A stretch of DNA of 64,000 nt. Source: Pseudo-nitzschia pungens. Its lineage: Eukaryota; Bacillariophyta; Bacillariophyceae; Bacillariales; Bacillariaceae. The notes beneath the pieces were generated by a model. It did no database searches. It saw only the letters and a list, made by a program, of their open reading frames with translations, and was not told the DNA's origin. The stretch's first letter is position 1, and each line of letters starts with the position of its first letter. Both the position numbers and the translations under genes were made by a program. Location of the stretch: contig CM074761.1 in NCBI GenBank assembly GCA_037355855.1, forward strand, positions 2,375,346 to 2,439,345, in the 5' to 3' direction. Positions 9,853 through 20,170 of the stretch are shown here, in pieces.

Positions 9853-12700
9853 TTACTCCTCGCATGGACTGCAGTACACACCAGTGCAGTCAGCATCGGT
9901 AAACGTCAAAACCGAAAAGTACGGGTTGGATTCAGCTAGCTGTCGAACCGGAATGGTTAGAAAAAAAATGTTGTGAGAAAGATGTCTATCAACATGTGCA
10001 AAACGAATAACATTATTTTTTAAATCCGATGCGTTAGTAGTTACCTTCTTCAACCATTCGTTACATGCACCGCAAGGGCGAAGGGGGTTCATATCCTATG
10101 GTTTGCAGAAACAAGATGGATCGTGGTGAGAAAGTGCAAAAATGTGGCATTGGGAAACAAAAGGGCAGACTTCGATAATACGTACATGACCAGAATGAAC
10201 CACCACGGCGCGCTTGTGCCTCCTCGATGAACTAGACGGTGAGTTGTATAGGTATGTCTTTCTCGCTGGAATTGACGATTCAAAGGGTTGAGAGCTATCT
10301 AACAACAGGTTAGGATAGGATTTCGAAGATGATAATGTCTTTTGTTGTGCAACTAGCGGCGCAGCGGGCAAGAAGCTAGAGTGATCCTGGATTACCCAGT
10401 CATCTTCCTGCCCGATGCTCGATTTACGGGAATTAGGAATACTTTGAGGCTTTTTGTGATTGGGAACTGCAAGGACTGCGATCATCTTCAAATCTTCACG
10501 TCTCAACGAAGGGTTATCCGCTGATTCAAAGCAAATCACAAATAATTGGTTTAGCGTGGAGAAACGAAATTGTTGTACAAATGTTAGATCGATAGACTTA
10601 CCCAAAGCAGTTCCAATGACGTTTCTCTCGGCACAAAGGGAACCGGTAGGCATACTGACTTCCATATTTGTCCCTCGGTAGAGCTTGACTTTACCATTTC
10701 CACGTTGCACGGCAAGGACAGAAAGGACGGGCTTGTGTGCTTCGAGGTTCAACAACACGACGACGAGATAGTGTTAGAATTAATGACCATTGGGTCTATC
10801 CTGTAACTTTCTAGAGCTAGGAGAGAGAAAAAAATCTGCATCTGTTAAACCACTCACTCTTGCGCAACCAAAAAGCGCGGATGTCATTGGAGTCATCGGA
10901 TGCATTGTTGAGTATCTGACTGAACTCGTCCCGGAACCTTTTCATTTCGTCCACAACTTTTTTCACAATCGGCCGATCCTTGAATTGATCGCTTTGATGG
11001 GGTGGCAATGTTTCCATGCCTTCGAAAGAATGGATCTCGACATCACTGCTTACAATCTTTGCTTCGTGCCAAAAAGTTTTGAGCTGCCAAAAGTAACAAA
11101 ACGTGGGCTTGAAGGTTCGGAGAGAGGCTTGAATCGCCGAATTTCGTGCCGAAGAACCATCCGCGTAGCTGATCGTGATCGAGAACGAGTTTCTCCATTC
11201 CGTAGAAAACGGTCGATTCGTGTCGATACTTTTTCTGATTTTCGGCGGAAGATGGGCGATTTCGTCTGGATACGGCAGTCCCTTGGCATGCGCATCTCTG
11301 TATTCTCGCACCCGAGGAAGCAGTTCCTGCTTCACGAAAGCGATGTTTTCGTCGTAGCGAAAGATGTTTGTATCCGAATGGATGTGCAAAACAGTCAAAT
11401 CAGGAAAGATTGCATTCAAAAAAATCTTCATCAGCTTAGCGCATTTTTGTGTAGAATTTGCCTCTGTTGGGTGCGTCCAATCCCGAGGTTGCCCGACACC
11501 ACTGACAAGAATCAAGACCTTTTTTGGTCTCAGAGACGACGCCGGTGTTGTCGAAAACGCCCCGTACTTTTCATTGATCCTTGTTTCCCATACATGCATA
11601 AGGGTTGCAAGCAACGGGAAAAAGACGGCATTTATATTCAAGACTCGACCCAAAGTCGAAGAAGAATGAGCTTGAACTCTCGGAGCGTCACGAGAACATA
11701 TGCGTAATCCGTCTAGTTCCGACGGGGATACCGACAGAGGACGGTGTGCTTTGTCGTTGTGGCCATTGTATTCATTTTCTTCTCCCAATCGGAAGCCAGC
11801 AGGAACGCAACCGCCGAGATTTTCGGATGAAGGCTGTAGCTTTTGGGTCTCGTCATTCCGTTCGTATTGTGGCAACTGGATCACAGCTTCGAGAAGCTCT
11901 TTCTTCCTGTGTCCCTTCAAAAAGTCAAACAAACGTTGCGAATATGAATCGAACGCAGAGAACTTGGGTCTACAGAGACAGTAAGGATCATTGTCATCCT
12001 TTTTAGTTGAGGATGGTAGTCGCGGAGCGTCTAGACTCATGACAAGATCTGTGTGTGCGACATTATGTACAAGCAACTCAATGTGTCGTTGGTGGTCACC
12101 ATTTTTTTCGTAATATGTTGTCCCGTTCGACCCCAGCGTTGGCTCGTGATGAACAGGAAGCTGTAGTCTCGTCGGATTTTCGACGGGATATGACGGAAGA
12201 CTGAGCGTTTTCGTCCTTGTCTTCGTCGTGACGATTTGAGTAGAAGACCCCATGCTGTGCTCCTTCAGCAGCATTCGCAATTCCTTTATTGGATCGGTTT
12301 CCGCTTCACTCTTCGGAGTGCTTTTCTCGTCGTCCAATTCGGCTCTTGTATCGGTCTTTGCCTCTTCTTCTTCGTCGTCGCTGCGGGGAGCTTTTTCGTC
12401 GCGTGACTTCTTATATATCAATAAGGTTCCCAATACGACCCAATCGACGAGAAGATTTACCATGGCACTGCTTCCGACATTGGCAACAGATGTCTTAGTT
12501 TGAATCAAGGGCGAAGCGATAGATTTTCGATTCTGCGTTTGCTGTTTCCAAAGAAGCCACATCGAGGCAACCCACAAAGGATAGTCCTCTTTGAGCGACC
12601 GCATGAGTATTCCGCGATTCTCTAGGATAGATTGAATCGTCCCGAGAGAAAAGGGTAACCATTGTGATATCGAATGTCCTTCGCTTGAAGCCTTCACCAT
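9853..12700 (-). CDS. Membrane-anchored unknown domain fused to a cytidine-deaminase domain (5 exons)
   Basis: Proposed exons on the minus strand: 12700-10858, 10739-10602, 10520-10186, 10095-10045, 9939-9853 (817 aa; introns 118, 81, 90, 105 bp, all GT-AG). Joining them gives an unbroken frame across domain boundaries. Residues about 80-97 form a hydrophobic helix (LLVDWVVLGTLLIYKK) followed by an acidic linker. A large central region (about 380-610) begins VLILVSGVGQPRDW, a Rossmann-like strand-loop, and contains FRYDENIAFVKQELLPR and FWQLKTFWHEAKIV; I know no function for it. The C-terminal 200 aa are a zinc deaminase: TGSLCAERN (C-A-E, about residue 650) and RPCGACNEW (PCxxC, about 780), separated by a Ser-rich insert of about 100 aa. 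All zinc ligands and the catalytic Glu are present. The ATG at 12700 is the first in frame; an upstream exon is possible. Confidence 0.82.
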
Positions 12701-13693
12701 ATCTAAATTCCTTATCAATAGCGGTCGTGTTTATCATAACTTGTGAGGTACCCAGTAAGATGCCTCCGATTTGCTGCAAGATTCTTTTTTGTTGCGAAGA
12801 AAAAGAAAGAATTCTTTTGCGATGCTGTATTTTTTGTCGGGAATTGAGAATAAATCCCAAAAGCTTACTGTACGGTAGACACGATTTTGACAAGGCTGAT
12901 AGAGAATGTCATTGCATGAGATTTCTCGACACGACTTTTCGAACTTCAAATCGGCATTTTTTCATAAAAGAAGGAAGTAAATGCTAAGAAATATCTTATC
13001 AACGTCACACCATTTCTGATTTTTGATTCGTTGAGATTCACCATCACCTTGACAATTCTTTTTCAATGTTACATACCGGTGCGGTACTCGTAAGGTTATT
13101 ACCCAAAAGTGGTCGCAAGAGGGGAGGAGCAGTCAATAGTGTGATCGATTCGATGATTCATTCATTCGTGTCACAAAAAGTTGAGCTTTCCAACAAAGGT
13201 AAAGAAACTAAAAGGTATTTTTTTTTTGTTTTTGACGTTTCTATTGACCAACCGAATTGCAACAATTGGAAAAAGCGAAGCATGACCACAACATAGTAAG
13301 TTATGCTATCTCGCCCTTCCCACTCGAAACTTCGGCGTTCTTCTCGTTGTGTGGTTGGTGCTCTCGTTGCTCTCGTATCCGATGAAAACACGCAATTTCC
13401 AACCGTTCCGGGAAAAATCATACGGTAAATTACGATCGAATGTCGATTTTCTCTATCAACAACACCGATACGATTGAACAGCTCGTGCTGTTCTAGCGTC
13501 TGGAAGATCGTACGCATTAGACATCCGCATGGAACTCGAGTGAAAAAAAGAAGGTACATCGTGCCTGCTGATTGTTCTGGCGAGTCGGTCTGTATTTCAC
13601 ACCTGCTCATTGGCATTTGTCATTGGAAAGAACACACAAAATTGTAGATACGGAGGGTGTCAACCGATCAATTCATTGATTGAGGGCAATCCG
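12701..13693. other. Shared divergent region between deaminase-fusion and SLATT-like genes
   Basis: About 1 kb between the two divergent start codons. It should contain both promoters. It includes CGTAAGGTTATTAC near 13090, matching the dispersed intergenic motif. No other gene seen. Confidence 0.5.
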
Positions 13694-14662
13694 ATGAGCC
13701 AATCGTATGGCACTGTTTCTGCCACTTCGGGGAGCACATCAAGCCCCGATCTCAGTGTGATCGACGAGGACACAGAAAACCCGAGCACCGAGACAACCAA
13801 GGCAGTTGGGGACTTTTTGGACGCGCTACACGATGACGGTGGCGGGAGTGATGCCCCCGGGGACGACCAGGCCTCGGACGGTTCTTCGAAGGGATCGTGG
13901 AAAGTGACTTGGAAGGGAGAAGAGGAAGAAATCAATTTTCTGTGGCCCGAAAACAGCAAGGAGAAGCTTGGGCTGTACGAGGGCGGTTTCGAAGGAGTCG
14001 AGGAAATTTCTGCCTCGGCCCGCAAGGAGTCCATGCTGTCACTCGAGAGCTTGCAAGACGGGACGTGCAAACCCCTAAAGGTCTGGTATCGAAACCTGGT
14101 CATCCGGCAGGCCTGTCACAGCCACATGGCCGATAGCTACATCTCGAAAGACACGTATTTCAACACCATCTCCGTGGCCGTGACGGCTCTATCCTCCTGC
14201 GCTATCTTCATATCCCTGGTGCCGCGTGCCGTTGGAGCAGATGCGGTTGGGATACGGGTACCCCTGATCGGTCCCTACAACGCGCTGGCGTTCATCGCGG
14301 GAGTGCTCGCGGCCTGCAACACAGTGCTGCAGGCGATCCTGAAGACCAAGGCGTACAACCGAAAGGGCGAGAACCATCGGAGCGCGTTCAAGCAATACAC
14401 AAAGATGAGGTTCAAGATGGAAAATCTCATCGGAGACAGACGTTCGTACTATCACCACAACGAGATCGACGAGAAGCTGCTCGACGGATGGATCGAGAAA
14501 TACGAAGAACTCTTGGAAACGGAACCGATCGTACCGCAGGACGTCCTGGAGTGGATTTCGGAAAGAGAGGACAACTGCGGGGCTCCATTGGACAAGGTAT
14601 ACTATGGATTTCGACTAGATACGCAGCATAGTTCCTTTCTTGGAGTTTCCCAAGTTGTTTGA
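13694..14662 (+). CDS. SLATT-like two-transmembrane protein
   Basis: 322 aa from the ATG at 13694; an in-frame TTG upstream is not needed. An acidic, Ser-rich N-terminus (about 1-125) precedes a domain with the layout of the SLATT superfamily (2TM effector associated with nucleotide-second-messenger systems in bacteria): KVWYRNLVIRQACHSHMADS, helix 1 (ISVAVTALSSCAIFISLV), a short loop, helix 2 (YNALAFIAGVLAACNTVLQA), then KTKAYNRKGENHRSAFKQYT, KMRFKMENLI and a C-terminal helical part with EELLETEPIVP. In bacteria such proteins are membrane effectors in defence; the role of eukaryotic members is unknown. The exact C-terminus is uncertain, since a donor-like GGTATAC lies near 14597. Assignment rests on pattern and order only. 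Confidence 0.68.
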   Translation: MSQSYGTVSATSGSTSSPDLSVIDEDTENPSTETTKAVGDFLDALHDDGGGSDAPGDDQASDGSSKGSWKVTWKGEEEEINFLWPENSKEKLGLYEGGFEGVEEISASARKESMLSLESLQDGTCKPLKVWYRNLVIRQACHSHMADSYISKDTYFNTISVAVTALSSCAIFISLVPRAVGADAVGIRVPLIGPYNALAFIAGVLAACNTVLQAILKTKAYNRKGENHRSAFKQYTKMRFKMENLIGDRRSYYHHNEIDEKLLDGWIEKYEELLETEPIVPQDVLEWISEREDNCGAPLDKVYYGFRLDTQHSSFLGVSQVV

Positions 14663-14813
14663 CGGACTTTCCTCCCAGGGCAACAAGGCAACATCAAAAA
14701 AGTCCACATTGATGGAATATCTATCACCAATCTTTACAGCCATGTATTTAAGACATAAACCGCTATCGATTCCCATTCCTTCGTACGTTCCTTCTTTCCT
14801 GTGTCCTCTTCCT

Positions 14814-15974
14814 TCAGTGTTCCACCCCGTCGCCTTCATCCTTTTCGAATCCTCCCCGACGCTTGGCCTCGACGTACACTTCTAGATAGGCCAGGCTCGT
14901 GTGCAGGGCAGTCGACGCACACGGCCAACCGGTCTTTGTCGTTGCGGCAGGCCAGGAACGCCGGGCGGATTTCGCTGCTCACGGTGAGCGGATACCTCCG
15001 GATCGGATTGAGGAGGGCCGCCACCCAGATGGCCCGGTCTTTCTGGCGCCGGGGCGGGTACAGCGCGTAGTTGTTGTTCCGGTGATGGGTCCGGGGGAAG
15101 CGGATCCCTCGTGGCGGGAAGCGACTGCATCGGTTGCCTCCTCGGTCGGGAAGACGACTTCCCGCAGCGACTCTCGCAGCGAAGCGGGAGTCGCCAGTCC
15201 CGCCTCGAAACATCAGTTCCATCCAATCGTCTACCAGCGGCGGGATCTGGGAAAAGAGCTCGTCCGCATCTTTCTGGATCTGCAGCCTCTGGGAAGCGAG
15301 GCTCTCGTCGTCGTACCGTCCATCGAGAATCTCGACGTGGGCCATGTAGAAAGAACCGCTCGGATCCAGCCACGGAGTGCCCATCAATCCTCAAAAACCG
15401 GGTCCCCTTGAAACTCGTCGTGATGGTTGGTTCCATTTTTTCGCGTGTGAGGCTGTAGGAAAAGTTTTGGGTCCGAACGGGAGCCGTAACCCCGTGCACG
15501 AAGACGTTGCCACTCTTGGAGTCAAAGCCCAGGACTCCGACCTCGATGTTGGACGTGGAACGAGCGCCGCTATCGGCAAAATGCTGCTCGGTCTGGGCGA
15601 TGTACTTGACCAGCTGTTCGAACTTGGGATCCGCGGATCGATAGTGCAAGTCTCTGGCCGGGGATGAGGGGTTCTCCCAAGAAGACAACGGGCATTACGC
15701 GTCCCCGCGTTTTCATGTGGTGGAGCTTCTTTCGATCGAATGCCGTCAGGGGCAGCAAATCGGCATCGTCGCGGGATTTTGCGGTGATGCGGAATGCATG
15801 AGGCCTTGGATTACTTCGTGGCGATCCTCCCAGCGAGGATCCCTTGAACGCCAATGACAGCGGCGACGAGACCAAGCATCGAGCCGGTACTATCACCAGA
15901 AACGCAAAGGCGAGAAGCAGTTGATAACAGGTGTATTGTATGGAGCGACGATGCTCGATGGAGTCAAGTTTCAT
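14814..15974 (-). pseudogene. Lon substrate-binding-domain protein, several frame breaks
   Basis: Minus-strand remnant or misread gene. ATG at 15974 begins MKLDSIEHRRSIQY then a signal-peptide-like helix (LLLAFAFLVIVPARC). Lon N-terminal (PUA-like) domain pieces follow in order but in different frames: LPLTAF..MPVVFLGEPLIPGQ; then DPKFEQLVKYIAQ and VGVLGFDSKSGNVFVHGV; then GTPWLDPSGSFYMAHVEI and PPLVDDWMELMF; then DRAIWVAALLNPI and SEIRPAFLACRNDKDRL; and a C-terminal tail ending EGDGVEH. Plus-one breaks fall at about 15630-15636, 15379-15385, 15199-15206 and 14905-14911, with a compensating break between 15060 and 15130. No in-frame nonsense changes within the pieces. The order and quality of pieces suggest a gene broken recently or by base-call errors rather than an old pseudogene. 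Confidence 0.7.
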
Positions 15975-17627
15975 CGTCTGTGAGGTGTTCGTGCTTTGGT
16001 TATGGTGGCTCTTCGCCTTTCTTCCGCTTGTCGACTTCAACACATCGAGTGAAACGAAGCTGTGTGTGTTTCTAGCGAACGAATGCAACAGCAGCATACA
16101 GTTATACCGTGCACAGCGTCGAATTGGAACTCCGCTACGCCGAGGAGTTTGATGTTATTGATTTCTTTTCAGCAATGATGACCACACTCTTCCGAGTCGC
16201 CAAGGAGGAGGGAGAAGCAATTTCCAGGCAAGAAAAAGAAAGAATTCGTCCAAAATGATTAAGGCGATCATCAAGTCGCATTGTGGAAATAATAGACAGA
16301 CACACCGCATTCGAAACGAACAGCTGCTTCTCAGGCGAAAACTTCAAACATGAGACAAGCGAAATTTTCGAACAGAGGCGCGCGAATGCCTTTTTGCGCG
16401 ACAACCTGCCATGTCGAAGACACGAGCAAGGTGATGGTGCAACTTCAAACTTCAGGTGAGACCTTGGAACAATACCCTAGGTACCCGTGTACTCATGCTC
16501 GTCCTAGGAAAGAAACGAAGTCCTCTGGATCATTATGAACATACTGTAGGGTGAAGATAGTATTGGATTTTAAAAAGGATGCTTGCTCCGTTCTAATCAC
16601 TGAATAGGAGCTTGTACACTCCCCAATTGGTTCCTAAAAGTACTAGTAGTTGTACTACTAGTACTACTAAGGTTAGTACTGCTAGTACAACTAGTAGGGC
16701 TACTAGTAACAAGCAAGCTTCTTCTTACTGGTGCTGCTGGTCCTGCTAGTAGCAGGATGCTTTAGGGTTCCTGGTATTATTTGATTGCAACCCCAAAACC
16801 GATTCAAAACCACCATACAAAGAACAGTCTGTCCTACGAAACACAAAGTTTCTTGGACTCTGTCAGCACCAGCATTGCCCAAAAAGTTTGCTGTGAGGAG
16901 ATGCAACCAACACCTCCTGGTGCTCCTTTCCATCCGTAGACTGCTCCCTTTGGTGTGTGGGTGTGGCGAAGTCCTTCTCAGCCCTACCAACAACAACCAT
17001 TTGTGTCGTGTATTGCTTTCCAGTAGTTTCCGTCTCCTATAATTCCGTCTCTTGCCAACTTTTCTACTCCCATGGTCGTTGCTTTGTCGTTTGGCATTCT
17101 TCAACTCTTCCGTCCTCTTCTGTTTCCGATTGTGGCGACAGCAAAGTCTGGATACAGACTAGTTCGTTTCTGTCCACTACATGAACTTAAAAAAAGGACT
17201 ACTACTCGAACTACTTGAATAATTATTGTCTACACAAAAGTCAAAATGCTAGCAATGTCTAGAAGTCTCCCGGAGACATGGTGGTAGCGCCGAGAATGAA
17301 GCAATGGGGGGTACCGGGTGCCGCCTTCCGTAAACCCGGTATTTGAAATTGATGACAGACAGAGTTCCAAACCGCGTTGCTTTGGCTTACCATGTTTGCA
17401 AGGCATGCGTCTTGAAAGCAGTGTCCGGATCTCGGATGCGGCTGTTCGTGAAAGAATCATCCGTCCGAAGCATGGCGTGGTGCGTTGTGCGGTGCATGCC
17501 CGCCGAGACAATCGATGCGCCATCGATCGAACCCACACGCCGTCACAGCAATGTTTCGAGCAGGCACCACGAGAGCCCCATCGACGGTGTGCAGTTGGGT
17601 AGAGATCAATCCCGCGTCTGCCCTGGT
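15975..17627. other. Gene-free region between two frame-broken genes
   Basis: About 1.65 kb with no gene I can support. It contains TACTAG-rich low-complexity DNA (16636-16745) with an 11-bp inverted repeat. The short minus-strand frame around 17230-17718 overlaps the end of the neighbouring glycosyltransferase in another frame and is treated as a shadow. Confidence 0.5.
16640..16664. repeat. 11-bp inverted repeat with 3-nt loop in TACTAG-rich DNA
   Basis: GTACTAGTAGT, loop TGT, ACTACTAGTAC: a perfect hairpin. The flanks (to 16745) are further degenerate TACTAGTA units. Similar DNA occurs at 27600-27700. Confidence 0.85.
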
Positions 17628-19377
17628 TTACTCGTACGGCTCGCAGGGTAGCAGGACACCCTTGCCCGCCGTGAACGCCGTGCCGCACCACGGCCGAAAA
17701 CTCACGAGGGACCCCCACCTTCCAAAGCCACCGGCCCCGTACACGACGCAGTTCGAATAGCCCATCAAAAAGAGGTCGACGAAAATCGTGTCAAAGGCGG
17801 ACAGGGTTTCGGGATGGGCAAAGTTTAGGTGAGGCGGGTCTACGGCCAGCATTGTGTGATTTGCTGGCGCAGCACGGTCGTTTCGAACAAGTGGCTGGGG
17901 ATCCAGGTTGGTCCAAACGCGGACGGCATTGCCGTTCGGGATCGTCGCCGTCCCTGGATCCGGTCCTGTCGGGGTTGGGATAAGGCGTCTCGAGCAGCCT
18001 CCAAGACCAGTGCTAGATGAAAAGAGAGACGGATGAATTGTTATCAATCGGTTTGAAAACAAGAGACCACGACGGCTTTTTGAGAGAACATTTCGCGTCT
18101 TCCATTGTATTGTCCGTTGTAGCCACCCATGTACGAACAATGCAGTGTTCATGCACGACCTCAAACACGCACAGTCACTTACCGGCATCGGAAGCTACGT
18201 AAACGGCAGACGCTTGTCGTCCGGAAGCTCCCTCCGTCGAAATCCCGACGCGCGTTTTCGCACAGGCCACGGCGTGGACCGTCGCTTCCCGCAACGCCGT
18301 TCGGTTGTTGTGTTCCCGGAATGGCTCTCCCATGTACTTTGCACGATGATGCGCCACCACGTAGCGGTTGTGTTGGAGCGGAACCGGCAGGCACTGACAA
18401 TGGCTCTCGCGACGAGTGCGAGAGCGCTGCATCGTTGCCTTCATTCGCAAAAGTATTCGCCCAGCTTTTGTTCGATGCTTGGAGAGGGACGAAACGTAGC
18501 GTGGAACAGGTCGTGGTAGAAATTCTTGTAATGCGCGTCCCTCGGTTGCAGGATGGAGTCAGAGACTAAGGCGTTGGCGTTCGAGGACGACGAAGAGTTC
18601 TTCAGCGCAGAATTGATGTATTCTTCGTATTGATGGGCTCCACCACTGTAGTCGTTGCCTTCGATCAACCAAATCGTTTGGTCCCCTATCCGTCTCATCT
18701 GGTTTCCTGCCAGCTCTGTTTCTTGGGTCAAAGTACATCCGAGTGAAATTGGAGTTTGAGGTGGTTTCTATTTCGTTCTCGTTCTCGTTCTTGTTCTTGT
18801 TCTCGTCGAGTTGTTGAATCTTTCGCATCACCACATCGGGAACCGTCCAATTCCAGAAGGGTCCCGGCACCAGAAAAGTTTCGATCGGGGCCGGACGGTC
18901 ATTTCCCCACCGAAAGAACAAGATTCGACGCGTCGTGGCAGCATACCAAAGAAAGAGCGGAAAGGCTTTCAGGCGATCCGACAGCCCGCCGCACCTGTCG
19001 GTTCCGGTGCAACGCAGCACCAAAAACCGGTAATTTGCCAGGTAGTCGTCATTGTAGTTGTTCTCGTGCTCGTGCTCGTGCTCGTGTTTGAGCTCGCCAT
19101 CGGGATCTTCCCCCCAGCTCCTTTCGCTTCTTCAAAGAGTCGCTCTAATTGTCTGTTGTGCCACTCGAAATAGTCCTTCATGAATGCGGGTATGTTGTCG
19201 GGGTCGATCAATTCTTCGGTATTCGGAATCCATTGGTGGTTGGAAGCATCTTGCACCGTGGGTGCCGTGCCGCTTCCGTAGTTGTGGTTCAAGAATTTGG
19301 TGTTGGCGGATAAGAGAAGCAGAGAAAAGACTGCCACAAGCAGCACGACTTACGGCTCTTTCGAATCTCGGAATCAT
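17628..19377 (-). pseudogene. Fucosyltransferase-like type II membrane glycosyltransferase, several frame breaks
   Basis: ATG at 19377 (MIPRFERAVS) leads, after a +1 break, into a signal anchor VLLVAVFSLLLLSANTKF. Downstream pieces in shifting frames: a stem with WHNRQLERLFEEAKG; LVLRCTGTDRCGGLSDRLKA with LFFRWGNDRPAPIETFLVPG; GGAHQYEEYINSAL; YVVAHHRAKY and AVYVASDA; an intron (18182-18013, 170 bp); then NFAHPETLSAFDTIFVDLFL and a cysteine-bearing end with a stop at 17628. The CGGLSDRLKAFP, HxRAxY and VYVASD motifs resemble GDP-fucose O-/alpha-fucosyltransferase folds; donor and acceptor are unknown. Breaks: +1 near 19346, -1 in a six-G run (19110-19115), +1 near 18727, -1 in a four-T run (18449-18452), -1 near 17980. 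The stem and linker carry EHEHEH and NKNENE microsatellite-coded tracts. Confidence 0.65.
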
Positions 19378-20170
19378 CCGTTCCGCCTTGCTTGGTTGTT
19401 GCGTAAGATTATCACGTCTGAGAGGTACAATTCCTTTGTGTGTTCTCTCGCTCCCGGGGTCCCCTTGCGTTCGGGCGGAACCATCAATCAAAATCAAACA
19501 GGACCGATCAACAAAAACGGATTGCTGCTGTGGATGGCGATTGCAACACAAGTCTGCAATGTCCGCATTCTTCACGATTGCAGCACCTTTCAACAACAAG
19601 GAGTCACCGTGGTGTCATCATCTTGTAAAGCACCGAGGCAGAGGTCACAGTTCCAAGTCAAGAAATGTCGCTCACGAGTCAGTCCCATCGTCAACAATGC
19701 AACCGGGATTTGGTCAGCAGACAACTTGTACCGTATCAAGAATAGGGTTAGTACCGGTACGTGTAGGCTCTGGATCGCCAATCAAAAAGCACAGCTCATC
19801 CCCAAACATATTGTGAAGATATTCAGCATGGTGCTGGAGGACAGACCAAAAGAACCTCCAATAGTGCACAAAGACATGCCCATCATACGGTAAGTTACAA
19901 CATACTCGTAAGTTACCAATAACATCAACAAAATCACGCCGACCGCCGACAGACATCATTATTCAGCCATCATCCCGGAGAATCGAAGTAGAATAGAATA
20001 ACACATTCCACAGTGATGGAACCATAATATTCTGATTGCCTACCGACAATTTCGAGAAAGTGCAATGTACTAGCTTACAAAATTAGATTGGATTGGACCT
20101 CTTGCGTTTCTTGAAACCGATCGATTCAATTTCTAGCAATACAACGATAACAGATTCCGTCAAACCCGGA
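19378..20170. other. Divergent intergenic region
   Basis: About 790 bp between the glycosyltransferase (minus) and ObgC (plus). A GGTAAGTTAC...CGTAAGTTACC motif pair lies at 19889-19919. Open frames here lack domain signals. Confidence 0.45.

Noticed and set aside
17230..17718. Minus-strand frame of 162 codons downstream of the glycosyltransferase
   Set aside because: Overlaps the true 3' end in another frame and continues into non-coding DNA without any motif.
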